DNA of 64,000 nucleotides, taken from assembly GCF_000020525.1 (NCBI RefSeq), contig NC_011026.1, positions 372,001 to 436,000 of the forward strand, given 5' to 3'. Positions 8,621 to 16,812 of this stretch are shown in pieces. This DNA is from Chloroherpeton thalassium ATCC 35110. GTDB lineage: Bacteria; Bacteroidota; Chlorobiia; Chlorobiales; Chloroherpetonaceae. Numbering within the stretch: the first letter of the stretch is position 1; each line of letters begins with the position of its first letter. Position numbers and translations under genes: made by a program. The notes under the pieces are model-generated. The model worked only from the letters and a program-made list of their open reading frames with translations. It did not search any database and was not told the origin of the DNA.

Positions 8621-9595
8621 TTAGGCTTTGCCGGTGTTGTTTTCGCTGACGGCGGCAGCTTTTTCCGCCTCGTCGGATTCGTTATCGAGGAATGTCAGCC
8701 AACCGCGATTGTCGATGCCTTTGTGAATGACGTCGAAATAAGCCGATTGCAAGGCTTTGGTCATCTCACCGGGTTTGCCCGTGCCGATTTGATATTTATC
8801 GACGCTGCGAACCGGCGTGATTTCGGCAGCCGTGCCGGTCATAAAGATTTCGTCGGCAATGTATAAAGACTCGCGGCTGATGAACGCTTCTTTAACCTCA
8901 AAGCCGAGCGATTTAGCAAGCTGCATAACGGCGTTGCGCGTAATGCCGGGCAAAATGGATTGCGCCGCAAACGGCGTGTGAATCACGCCATCGCGCACGA
9001 CGAAAATATTTTCGCCGCTGCCTTCGGAGACATAGCCGAACGCGTCGAGCGCGATACCTTCCGCATAGCCGTCCATCAGGGCTTCCATTTTGATCAGCTG
9101 AGAATTGAGATAATTTCCGCCGGCTTTTGCGCCTGCTGGCGTGGTATTGGGCGCTGGACGATTCCAGGTAGCGATGCGCACATCTACGCCGGTTTCGAGA
9201 ACCGCTTCACCAAGATAGCTGCCCCATTCCCAAGTGGCAATGGCTAAGTCGATTGCTGCTGATTTTGGATTCACGCCTAAAGCGCCTGCACCGCGAAACA
9301 CAATCGGGCGAATGTAGCAAGAACGCTGTTTGTTTGCCACAATCACGCCGATGGTCGCTTGGCAAAGCTCATCAATTGTGTAAGGAATATTGATGCGGTA
9401 AATTTTCGCTGAGTCGAACAAACGGCGCATGTGTTCTTTCAAAAAGAGCACCGCTGAACCGTTTTCCGTTTCATAGCAGCGAATTCCCTCGAACATCGAT
9501 GATCCATAATGGATGGCATGAGCAAGGACATGAACTTTTGCCTCATCCCATGGAATTAAGCGTCCGTTCATCCAAATTTGAGCAGACTTATTCAT
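8621..9595 (-). CDS. ilvE: Branched-chain amino acid aminotransferase
   Basis: A 324-residue class IV PLP enzyme. It has the N-terminal IWMNGRLIPWDEAKVHVLAHAIHYGSS pattern in pieces (WMNG, HVLAHAIHYG), FEGIR at 36-40, the PLP lysine in GAKAGGNYLNSQ (Lys157), and the EGSGENIF and GTAAEITPV motifs of the cofactor-binding site. It does the last step of valine, leucine and isoleucine synthesis, transferring an amino group from glutamate to 2-oxo acids. I use the ATG at 9595; a GTG two codons earlier is possible. The length is slightly longer than usual because of an Ala/Glu-rich tail. It leads the minus-strand unit through holB and ccmB. Confidence 0.95.
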   Translation of the reverse strand: MNKSAQIWMNGRLIPWDEAKVHVLAHAIHYGSSMFEGIRCYETENGSAVLFLKEHMRRLFDSAKIYRINIPYTIDELCQATIGVIVANKQRSCYIRPIVFRGAGALGVNPKSAAIDLAIATWEWGSYLGEAVLETGVDVRIATWNRPAPNTTPAGAKAGGNYLNSQLIKMEALMDGYAEGIALDAFGYVSEGSGENIFVVRDGVIHTPFAAQSILPGITRNAVMQLAKSLGFEVKEAFISRESLYIADEIFMTGTAAEITPVRSVDKYQIGTGKPGEMTKALQSAYFDVIHKGIDNRGWLTFLDNESDEAEKAAAVSENNTGKA

Positions 9596-9926
9596 AGACA
9601 CGAACCGTTAAATGGTGAGATTTATTTATAAAAAATTCAATCAGTGAAATACAAAGCAAATTCAATTCCAACTCCTCTTAATAGGTTTCGCAAATGAGAC
9701 ATGTTGAATTGGGATTTTTACTTCATTTCTGAAGGGGGGAAGCTCCCTTTACTTACGAAAGAGTGAATATATTAAACAAAAAAGCTCAGAGCAAATTCAA
9801 GATGGGAAATGAAGCTTGCCAAACCGAAAAATTGCTGATTCTCGCGTTTGCATTTTACATCGGCAAACCGCCATCGACCAGAAGCATTTTTTCATTTGAA
9901 AAGAATCTGGCTGTTTACTTGGCGAC
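9596..9926. other. Intergenic region upstream of ilvE
   Basis: About 330 bases. It should hold the ilvE promoter (minus strand) near 9600-9700, which is AT-rich. A frame on the plus strand from 9763 (68 codons) overlaps the acyltransferase end and has no recognisable features. Nothing else is seen. Confidence 0.45.
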
Positions 9927-10697
9927 CTACGACTTTCCGCCGTTCAAACCAAACAAGGCCTTAAATTGATCCAACCGCTTGTTCACCGAAAGCTCACCTT
10001 CTACCAAATAATGTTCGCCTGCAAACTCGCGATTTTGGATTCTTAATTTTAGCTCGTCCAAATGCGTTTCGGTTTTGGCTTGCAACTCGCTTGTTAGGGG
10101 TTTCACGCCCGCAAAATTTTCCGCCGTGAGCAGCTCCGGCGCTTTGAACGAGAGAAACATCTCCGGCTTTTGCTCCTCCAAATAATCCACGCGCGTGACA
10201 AGCGAGCAGAGATAAACCCCTTTTCCTTTTTTGCAAAGCTGCTCCACAATTTTTGCCGTGCCGCCAAAAAATTGCAACGGACGCTTGTCCACATGTTCAA
10301 TCAATCCTTGTGGAAAAATCCACAGCGCGTTTTGCTTCGGCGAAGGCGACGAAAGCAACTCAATGGCGTAATTTATTGTCTTGATAGCTTCTCGCGGATT
10401 TTCCCGAACGATCGAAAACGCACCCAATCGAGTGAAAAATTGATAGCGCACGAGCTGCTTGTATTCGATAATGATGAACAGATTTTGCTTGAAATATGCC
10501 TCCGTGCAAAGCTGCGACCAAAAGCCATCCCACCAATACGCATGATTCATGTAAAAAATAATCGGGATGCTTAAGTCCATGTTTTGAAGCTGCTCCGTCC
10601 CGAATGTTCTGAGCGAGTTGAAATGTTTGGCAAATTGCCGGCGCGAATACCACCTGAACCAAAGGGTATAGAGCGCACTTCGGCGAACTTTCAGCAT
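9927..10697 (-). CDS. Lysophospholipid/glycoside acyltransferase family protein
   Basis: A 256-residue member of the PlsC-type acyltransferase superfamily. The catalytic motif NHxxxxDG appears as NHAYWWDG (about 51-58) and the acceptor-site motif as FPQGLIEHV (about 128). The protein has no clear membrane span apart from a short hydrophobic patch. In green sulfur bacteria a related family member (CruD) acylates carotenoid glycosides, but no carotenoid gene is nearby, so substrate assignment is not possible here; phospholipid or glycolipid acylation are equally open. It is divergent from the rhodanese gene, with only 53 bases between the starts. Confidence 0.8.
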   Translation of the reverse strand: MLKVRRSALYTLWFRWYSRRQFAKHFNSLRTFGTEQLQNMDLSIPIIFYMNHAYWWDGFWSQLCTEAYFKQNLFIIIEYKQLVRYQFFTRLGAFSIVRENPREAIKTINYAIELLSSPSPKQNALWIFPQGLIEHVDKRPLQFFGGTAKIVEQLCKKGKGVYLCSLVTRVDYLEEQKPEMFLSFKAPELLTAENFAGVKPLTSELQAKTETHLDELKLRIQNREFAGEHYLVEGELSVNKRLDQFKALFGLNGGKS

Positions 10698-10750
10698 GTT
10701 TTTTTTGATTAAGCTATGAGTTTCTGAAAAGAAAAACAGGTTTTTTGAAA

Positions 10751-11056
10751 ATGAAACATATCAATCCTGAACAAGCTTTGGAAATAATGAAAATGAGGCC
10801 GGAATTCCAAGTGCTTGATGTCAGAACGCGGCGAGAATTTGGTGTGCGACGGCTCGCTTGTGCGATGAATATTCCGGTCGATGAACTCAGCCGCCGCTAC
10901 CACGAGCTGGATGAAGACGCGGAAATTATTGTTTTGTGCGAGCATGGCCTGAGGAGCCAACGAGCAGCGTTGCTCTTGGAAGATGCTGGATTTGAGAAAA
11001 TTTACAATGTGCTGGGTGGCCTATCGCGTTGGAAAGCACAAACTGTGTCAGGATAG
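10751..11056 (+). CDS. Single-domain rhodanese-like sulfurtransferase
   Basis: A 101-residue protein that is a single rhodanese domain: FQVLDVRTRREFGVRRL at the N-terminal half (LDVR at 22-25), the active-site loop CEHGLRS with the catalytic Cys63, and YNVLGGLSRW at the end. Such proteins shuttle a persulfide sulfur to thiols or cyanide. No signal peptide is seen, so it acts in the cytoplasm. The start is placed at the ATG at 10751; the frame also has a TTG at 10745. It is convergent with the phosphatase at 11078. Confidence 0.88.
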   Translation: MKHINPEQALEIMKMRPEFQVLDVRTRREFGVRRLACAMNIPVDELSRRYHELDEDAEIIVLCEHGLRSQRAALLLEDAGFEKIYNVLGGLSRWKAQTVSG

Positions 11057-11077
11057 TTTATGCCCCGCAACAGGCGT

Positions 11078-11581
11078 TTAAAGCATGTGCTTGCGAAGCA
11101 ACGCTTTAACTTCCTCGTCCGTGAGTTCAGGCGAATATTCGACAAGAAATTTTTGTATGTGTACCTGAATTTGATCGCGTAAATGTCTGAATGCGCTTTT
11201 GCCTTTTCTTGAAACGTCTTTAAATCCCCAATGCCCACTCAGCGAGCTGTCATATAACCAATAAGGGCATTGCGCATAAGCCGTTCCACACATGGTAATG
11301 GAAATATCGACTTGCTTGTCCTTGAATTCATCCAAGCCTTTAGACTCATGGGAATCCATTGAAATTCCAATTTCAGCCATCACATCAACGACTCGGCCAT
11401 CCACAAATCCTACAGGCCGTATACCCGCACTATAAGCAATGAGCTGATCTGATTTTGCATTGACAATTGCTTCAGCTATTTGACTGCGAATCGAATTCGC
11501 GGTGCAAATAAAAAGAATGCTGCGTCGATTTTCCGTCAGCAATCGGACTCTCCTTTGTACTACTATTTCAGGGAAACTCAT
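11078..11581 (-). CDS. Arsenate reductase / low-molecular-weight protein tyrosine phosphatase
   Basis: A 167-residue protein with the P-loop CTANSIR (Cys26 to Arg32, a CX5R motif) following a hydrophobic strand (SILFIC), and AYSAGIRPVG, which matches thioredoxin-type ArsC proteins. A later TMCGTAYAQCPYW segment supplies Cys residues where ArsC enzymes carry the second and third redox Cys, and the general acid region is GFKDVSR. The residue order supports a thioredoxin-coupled arsenate reductase more than a plain phosphatase, but both remain possible. The C-terminus has an extra 30-residue helix. No ars operon genes are adjacent. It lies 13 bases from the DedA-like gene upstream on the same strand. 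Confidence 0.8.
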   Translation of the reverse strand: MSFPEIVVQRRVRLLTENRRSILFICTANSIRSQIAEAIVNAKSDQLIAYSAGIRPVGFVDGRVVDVMAEIGISMDSHESKGLDEFKDKQVDISITMCGTAYAQCPYWLYDSSLSGHWGFKDVSRKGKSAFRHLRDQIQVHIQKFLVEYSPELTDEEVKALLRKHML

Positions 11582-11593
11582 TTCGCCCAGAGG

Positions 11594-12277
11594 TTAAAAG
11601 CTACCAAGCCACACCCTTATGGCAAAGAAAGTCAGCATAAAACCAGCAAAAATCATGATGATTTTATCCAAGTGGTGCTCAACATACGGAGCCAGTTTCG
11701 CGCCAAAAAGCCGCAACACCACGCCGACAGGCAAGAATCGCACCGTTCGCCCGATTGCACCCGCTATTACAAAAGGAACAACCGGCAAGGTTTCATTTGC
11801 ACCAGCAAGAACGGTGAAAAGCGCATAAGGTAAAGGAATAAAGCCCGAAGTCAGCAAAATTTCAAGTCCACTATGTCGATAATCATTTAAAATTTGGCTT
11901 GCAGCCTGCTCCCAACCGAGTTTTTCGATTAAGAAAGTGCCAACCGTGTGATAAGCCATGTATCCAATCGCATATCCGATTAAGCTGCCAACAACAGCAC
12001 CGGCAATCAAGGCAAAACTGTATGACAACGCGCGCCTGGGCTTGAGCGCCCCGAGCGAAATGAGCACTTCATCGGCAGGCATTGGAATGAGCGTGGCTTC
12101 AATCAGGCCGATTAAAAATAGCAGTCCACAGCCAAACGGACTTTCCGAAGTACGAACGGCTAAAGAACGAATTTTTTCTTTTAATTTTTTGGGTTGAGCC
12201 GGCTGGTTTGGTTGCTCTATATTAGGCGCTTTGTTATGAATGTGAGGTTCTGAAAAAAGTGAGTCGCTATTCCTCAT
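11594..12277 (-). CDS. VTT/DedA (YqaA-type) membrane protein
   Basis: A 227-residue protein. A polar N-terminal stretch (1-40) rich in Pro, Asn and Lys is followed by the VTT domain: a re-entrant-type segment with GLIEATLIPMPADEVLISLGA (pieces: EATLIP, PADEVL), then GAVVGSLIGYAIGY, a GFIPLPYALFTVLAG stretch and a last span. DedA/VTT proteins are involved in lipid scrambling and undecaprenyl phosphate recycling; this member resembles the short YqaA branch. It begins with a start that overlaps the pcm stop (ATGA), so the two genes are translationally coupled. Confidence 0.82.
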   Translation of the reverse strand: MRNSDSLFSEPHIHNKAPNIEQPNQPAQPKKLKEKIRSLAVRTSESPFGCGLLFLIGLIEATLIPMPADEVLISLGALKPRRALSYSFALIAGAVVGSLIGYAIGYMAYHTVGTFLIEKLGWEQAASQILNDYRHSGLEILLTSGFIPLPYALFTVLAGANETLPVVPFVIAGAIGRTVRFLPVGVVLRLFGAKLAPYVEHHLDKIIMIFAGFMLTFFAIRVWLGSF

Positions 12278-12945
12278 TTATTCCACCCCTCTCTACCGAT
12301 GAGCGGCACAAATGCAAATGTGTTTGTTTTGGTTTCATATATGGTATCTCCTTGTCTGTGATAGATCATCATTCGTTGTCGTTCTGTGTCACCAACCGGA
12401 ATAATCAATCGTCCATCCTCATTTAATTGCTCAAGAAGAGAATGCGGCACACTTGGCGCACCTGCGGTTACAATAATCGCATCAAAGGGCGCCATTTCCG
12501 ACCAACCCAATGTGCCATCACCATAGCGCAACGCTATTCTTAACCGAAGCTGCTCAAAAATCCGTTTCGCCTTTTGATATAATAAATCGATCCTTTCGAC
12601 CGTGCAGACACGATACCCAAGCTCGCATAAAATCGCGGCTTGAAAACCTGAGCCTGTGCCAATCTCAAGAATTTTTCCGGTTTGATAATGTTTGGTGATA
12701 ATTGAGGTCATGTAAGCAACCGTATAGGGTTGCGAGATGGTTTGATTGCTGCCAATAGGAAAGGGGCTGTCTTCATAGGCTGAATCCCAAAACATGGTGT
12801 CAACAAATAAGTGGCGCTTCACTTTTAGAAACGCTTGAAGCACTCGCTCATCGGAAATGCCATAATCCACACGCAATGTTTCTACCATGGCCTCCCGTTT
12901 CGCCCTGTACTTGAAATCCTGGTCCTGAATAATCTTTTCGTTCAC
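12274..12945 (-). CDS. pcm: Protein-L-isoaspartate O-methyltransferase
   Basis: A 223-residue protein with SAM-binding motif I as LEIGTGSGFQAAIL (about 92-105), the preceding ISQPYTVAYMT segment (70-80) that is diagnostic of PCMT, and the GDGTLGW and FDAIIVTAGAP motifs. The enzyme methylates isoaspartyl residues in damaged proteins so that they can revert to normal aspartate. It is the first gene of a short minus-strand unit with the DedA-like and ArsC-like genes. The start ATG at 12945 has no strong ribosome binding site. Confidence 0.93.
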   Translation of the reverse strand: MNEKIIQDQDFKYRAKREAMVETLRVDYGISDERVLQAFLKVKRHLFVDTMFWDSAYEDSPFPIGSNQTISQPYTVAYMTSIITKHYQTGKILEIGTGSGFQAAILCELGYRVCTVERIDLLYQKAKRIFEQLRLRIALRYGDGTLGWSEMAPFDAIIVTAGAPSVPHSLLEQLNEDGRLIIPVGDTERQRMMIYHRQGDTIYETKTNTFAFVPLIGREGWNK

Positions 12946-13097
12946 TTTTTTATGAATACATTCCTACAGGTTATGAGAAATGAACAATTTTAGGGTAACT
13001 GCTGGAAAATAGGTCTCTTAGAATCTCTCACCTCAGTTCCCCCAAAACAACATAAGATACAACATCAAATAATATATCCAACAAGGGTGACCATAAA

Positions 13098-13230
13098 TTT
13101 TTATTTCCTAACAAATTAGGCGTCACATCAACGCGCCATTGAATGGATATTTTTTTTGAAAATATTGATTTTCAAGGATAATACATGACGTGATAAATGA
13201 TGTAAAAAATATTTTGTTAGGAAATAAAAA
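13098..13230. repeat. 133-bp nested inverted-repeat element
   Basis: Perfect 18-bp terminal inverted repeats (13098-13115, TTTTTATTTCCTAACAAA, and its complement at 13213-13230) enclose 97 bases that themselves contain a perfect 8-bp palindrome with a 4-base loop (13156-13175, TTGAAAAT/ATTTTCAA). The size and shape resemble a miniature inverted-repeat element, but no target duplication is visible. The right arm overlaps the T-run of the degV terminator. Confidence 0.5.
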
Positions 13231-13248
13231 AGCCTGACAAAGCAGGCG
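13224..13248 (-). terminator. Intrinsic terminator of degV
   Basis: Read on the minus strand, GCCTG and CAGGC (13232-13236 with 13243-13247, loop of 6) are followed by six T residues. It lies about 52 bases downstream of the degV stop. Confidence 0.75.
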
Positions 13249-13299
13249 ATTTTATTGTGACTTTGGGAAGAGCGTCTTCAGGAAAAAGCAGCAAATTTG

Positions 13300-14274
13300 C
13301 TACGATTGCATCGCCACGTTTTTTTGGCGATCATTCGAAACGGCTTGCACTTTGATATCTGAATTGAGAATGCCGATTGTCATACATTTTGGGCCAGTAT
13401 ATGCGCCCAAAGTTGGACTCGTGATGGAGGAAAATGATGTTAGCCCCATGCCGGCTAATTCAGAACGAAACGACAACAAAAACGCATTGGTCATGAGCTC
13501 TTGACCGACGCCAGCATACGACATGCCAACTTTCTCGTAAGAGCTCTTTTGATGCATCTGTTCGGTTGCAATATTCATGGCTTCCTGAACCGCTGATTCG
13601 TAACCAAACTTTCTATCCACCACGCTGATTTCGCCTCTATGGCAGCTCAAAATCGGCTTGATGGAAAACGCGTTCGCCACTTTGCTCGCCAGTAGCGGCA
13701 CTTTAATGGCATTTTTTCCGCTCTTCAAGTAAGAAGGATCATCTAAAACTGAAAAGGTATAGCTTTCGTTAGCCAACAGCTCTAACTCGTTGGCCAATTT
13801 TGGAAACGCCACGTCTTCCTGAAGCAATTCAGCCGCACGAATCACCAACAGGCCGGAACCAATAGAAATATTTTGTGAGTCGATAACCCGAATTTGAAAC
13901 GGCGTGCCGATATTTTTTTGAAGCCGCTGCTGCCGAAATGAATCAGCGCCTTTTACTGCAGCCGCCCGCGCATGTTTGACGGTGTCGCTCAAACGGCTTG
14001 CGACGTGAATCGAAAGCACAGCGTCGTAATCAATACAAAGTCGTTTGTAGAACTGAATGAATTCATCAACCGAAGGCGGCTCGGTTGCCATTGTGGTCAG
14101 TGATTTTGGATTCGCAAATTGAGTATAAAATGTATCGTTATCGAGGTCGATACCATTGTCGTAGCGAATCTTTCCATCAATAATGACCCGCATGGGAATG
14201 CACCGTATGTTATAACTATAAACTAAATCAATTGGCAGATCACATGCGGAATCGGTTACCAATGCAATTCTCAT
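13300..14274 (-). CDS. DegV family fatty-acid-binding protein
   Basis: A 324-residue protein. It begins MRIALVTDSACDLP, the DegV signature for the first strand and phosphate-binding loop, followed by TTMATEPPSVDEF (residues 60-72, the TSQPS-like loop), SIHVASRLSDT (94-104; SRLSDT corresponds to the SGLSGT loop) and GSGLLVIRAAELL. These proteins bind a fatty acid and present it to the fatty-acid kinase FakA for phosphorylation; no fakA is in the window. The start at 14274 gives the expected N-terminus. It is divergent from apaG and ends at a clear terminator. Confidence 0.88.
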   Translation of the reverse strand: MRIALVTDSACDLPIDLVYSYNIRCIPMRVIIDGKIRYDNGIDLDNDTFYTQFANPKSLTTMATEPPSVDEFIQFYKRLCIDYDAVLSIHVASRLSDTVKHARAAAVKGADSFRQQRLQKNIGTPFQIRVIDSQNISIGSGLLVIRAAELLQEDVAFPKLANELELLANESYTFSVLDDPSYLKSGKNAIKVPLLASKVANAFSIKPILSCHRGEISVVDRKFGYESAVQEAMNIATEQMHQKSSYEKVGMSYAGVGQELMTNAFLLSFRSELAGMGLTSFSSITSPTLGAYTGPKCMTIGILNSDIKVQAVSNDRQKNVAMQS

Positions 14275-14556
14275 AACTTTACAATTTTAGTTCTCAACTT
14301 ATTGGTCGCATCAAAACAAAAGAATCCCTCGCTGAAACAATGATAGCAAATTGATTAAAAATAATAAACATCGCTTATGTTAAGTTAACTTTATAGAATC
14401 TTCACAAACACCTCATGTTTGATGATTCTGTGGTAGCTTATTTTGTTGTACTTTTCTTTCGATGCAAAATGAATTTCAGAAAAACTATTGCTGTTTAGGG
14501 TCTTAGTTTTTCAGTACAACGTTTTTTGATTTTTGCAATAGAAACCTGAGGGAATT

Positions 14557-14985
14557 ATGACAAGCGACATTTGTACGGTTAGCATCGACAGTCTTGAAGA
14601 TATCAGCCAGCGCAAGCTTCAGCCGCCTTATAAGTATGCTCATGCCTACACGATTACCATTCACAATATTTCAACCTACACTGTTCAAATCAAATCCAGA
14701 ATGTGGATCGTTAAAGATGGCGACATGAAAGACAGAGTGGTTGAAGGCGATGGCATTGTTGGGCACAAACCCATTTTGATGCCTGGCGATACATTTACTT
14801 ATACCAGCTATCATGTTATGCTAAACCGTTTTGGCAGCGCTCTTGGAAAATATTTTGGCACGTATGCGTATGTCCCTGAATTTGAACAGGAATCGCTCTT
14901 TGATGATGACGAGTTTGAAGGAGATGAGTTTGAAGTAAACATTCCAGAAATTCAACTGATCCACAAACTGAGGCCAGGCGCATAG
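14557..14985 (+). CDS. apaG: ApaG-domain protein
   Basis: A 142-residue protein with the ApaG (DUF525) fold: YAHAYTITIHNIS, then VQIKSRMWIVKDG, VEGDGIVGHKPILMPGDTFTYTS and a final strand. Residues 110-130 add an Asp/Glu-rich insert (FDDDEFEGDEFE), which is unusual. ApaG proteins are linked to cobalt/magnesium homeostasis and to diadenosine tetraphosphate control in enterobacteria, but the molecular role is not settled. Divergent from degV across 282 bases; a hairpin follows at 15006-15032. Confidence 0.88.
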   Translation: MTSDICTVSIDSLEDISQRKLQPPYKYAHAYTITIHNISTYTVQIKSRMWIVKDGDMKDRVVEGDGIVGHKPILMPGDTFTYTSYHVMLNRFGSALGKYFGTYAYVPEFEQESLFDDDEFEGDEFEVNIPEIQLIHKLRPGA

Positions 14986-15005
14986 CCAAGCCTTATCCAC
15001 AAAAT

Positions 15006-15038
15006 AGCCGCTCAAATAAACGATGAGCGGCTGCTTTC
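15006..15038 (+). terminator. Hairpin downstream of apaG
   Basis: A 9-bp perfect stem (15006-15014, AGCCGCTCA, with 15024-15032) around a 9-base loop, 20 bases past the apaG stop. Only a short T-rich run follows, so termination strength is uncertain. Confidence 0.55.
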
Positions 15039-15180
15039 CGAACCCGCTTGACCCACTTAGCACTTCCGTGAAATAGAAAATTTCGTTGTATCAACATTGA
15101 GCCATCGATTGGCGTTTTCTGCGATAGAACCGCTCGCTATATTTGCGCTCAAAACAAGCCTTTTCTATTGAACGGATCAA

Positions 15181-16812
15181 ATGATGATGGTTAAGAAAGC
15201 ATTTCGTCAAAAATCAATTTATTTGGAAGGAAAAGTTTTTCGCGCAGCGCTAACATTTTTAATGGCTGCGCTTTTCTTTTTTTCTCATTCAAGCGGCGCT
15301 TGCGCACAAACTTCGTCGATCGACTGGTCGCCCAATGCCAAACGACTTCTGCAAGAGGGCATGAACGAGCTTTTTAGCTACCAGCTGCAATCGGCTGAGG
15401 CAAAGTTTGATTCGCTCATTCAACTCGAGCCACAAAGGCCGGAAGGCTATTTCTACAAAAGCGACTGCTATTTGCTAACATTCATTCCCGGTGGCGAAAA
15501 CATGGCGACCTATGAACGCTTTCTTGAACTTGCCGACCAATCCGTTCGCGTTTCGGAGTTCTATCTCGAGCATCTCGCCAAAACTCCGTCAGAAAAAGCG
15601 CTTGGGCAATTCTTTTTGGCGGAGTCACACTTTGCGATCGCGGTGGCCGATGCGCGCGCCCAAAATGTGATTGGCGCAGCGCTCAACGCGCATAGCAGCA
15701 AAGGCTACTATAAAGACGCGCTGGAAACAGATTCCGCTTTTTATGACGCGGGCAAAGGCGTTGGCATGTTTTACTTTTTTAGCTCACTCATTCCTTCGTC
15801 GTTTCGTTGGCTGGCCACCATTTTTGGCTACGAGCAAAATCGCCAAGAAGGCGTTCGCCTTATGCAACTTGCTGCGCAAAAAGGCTTTTACACCAAAAAT
15901 GAGACGCGTTTTTACCTCGCCATGTTCACTTTTCTTTTTCACCAAAATAAAATCCAAGCAGAAAAAGAATTGCTCACGCTTTTGAGCGAATATCCTCACA
16001 GCACGATTTTAAATTACGCGCTTGGCCTGATTTATCTGGATTCGAAGGAAATGGCAAACGCTGAAGCTTATTTCGTGCGCGCGGCTGGCGATTTGTCAAA
16101 AGATTCTGAAAATAGCATTTCAAAATTTGCGCTGTTTCGCTTGGCAGAGCTTCACTTTCGTTTGAACGATTTTGAAAAGGCGAAAGCGTTCCTTCTGACA
16201 TTTGAGAAAAAAGCCAACTATGCGCTCTACACGGCGCAGCTTCATTATTTGCTCGGCGTCAGTGAATGGATGCTTGGCGAAAATCAGCAGGCGAAGGAAC
16301 ATTTCGAAAAAGCCAAAGCTTCTGGCGAAAATCCCGACGAGCTTTTCATGCAACGCCGCGCTAAGTTTTTCCTTGAACATGGTATTTCAGAAACCAGCAA
16401 AGCCATTTTGCTTGGCAAAAACGCTTTTGATTCGGGTCGCTATCCGGCGGCGCTGACTTATCTTGAGCCGTTGCTTTCCACGCCGCTCAAAAAAGATGAA
16501 CTGGCTGAAGTGCACTATTTGCTTGCAAGAATCCAAGATGAAACCGGCCAGAGCGAAAACGCGATCGCAAATTACCAAGCGTGCTACAAACTTTTTGCGC
16601 AAAAAGAACGCTACTTGGCGCCGTTCAGCCGATACTATTTGGGCAAGCTTTATGCAAAGCAAGGCCACACCAAACTTGCCTATGAGGAATTAGAAAAAAG
16701 CCTGCGCTACATCAGCTACGATTTTGAGGACATCCTGAAGGAAAAAGCGAAATACGAACTGGAAAAAATTGCTGCCGGCCAAACTGAAATTACCAATCAA
16801 CCGAGTCGCTAA
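15181..16812 (+). CDS. Exported TPR-repeat protein
   Basis: A 543-residue protein. The first 43 residues form a signal peptide (basic start, hydrophobic core ALTFLMAALFFF, SSGACAQ before the probable cleavage). The rest is a chain of helix pairs with TPR spacing: clear repeats lie around 50-85, 270-300, 320-350, 355-390 and 410-490, with motifs such as YFYKSDCYLL, LNYALGLIYLDS and AEVHYLLARIQDETG. It probably works in the periplasm or at the outer membrane as a scaffold. Function not known. Its last 23 bases overlap the convergent end of the GT9 gene. Confidence 0.75.
   Translation: MMMVKKAFRQKSIYLEGKVFRAALTFLMAALFFFSHSSGACAQTSSIDWSPNAKRLLQEGMNELFSYQLQSAEAKFDSLIQLEPQRPEGYFYKSDCYLLTFIPGGENMATYERFLELADQSVRVSEFYLEHLAKTPSEKALGQFFLAESHFAIAVADARAQNVIGAALNAHSSKGYYKDALETDSAFYDAGKGVGMFYFFSSLIPSSFRWLATIFGYEQNRQEGVRLMQLAAQKGFYTKNETRFYLAMFTFLFHQNKIQAEKELLTLLSEYPHSTILNYALGLIYLDSKEMANAEAYFVRAAGDLSKDSENSISKFALFRLAELHFRLNDFEKAKAFLLTFEKKANYALYTAQLHYLLGVSEWMLGENQQAKEHFEKAKASGENPDELFMQRRAKFFLEHGISETSKAILLGKNAFDSGRYPAALTYLEPLLSTPLKKDELAEVHYLLARIQDETGQSENAIANYQACYKLFAQKERYLAPFSRYYLGKLYAKQGHTKLAYEELEKSLRYISYDFEDILKEKAKYELEKIAAGQTEITNQPSR

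Larger units (their letters stand above)
12946..13299. other. Intergenic region between pcm and degV
   Basis: About 350 bases without a gene. It holds the pcm promoter region, a nested inverted-repeat element (13098-13230) and the degV terminator (13224-13248). Confidence 0.6.

Noticed and set aside
9763-9969. Plus-strand 68-codon frame upstream of the acyltransferase end
   Set aside because: No ribosome binding site and no recognisable features; it overlaps the end of the acyltransferase gene antisense.
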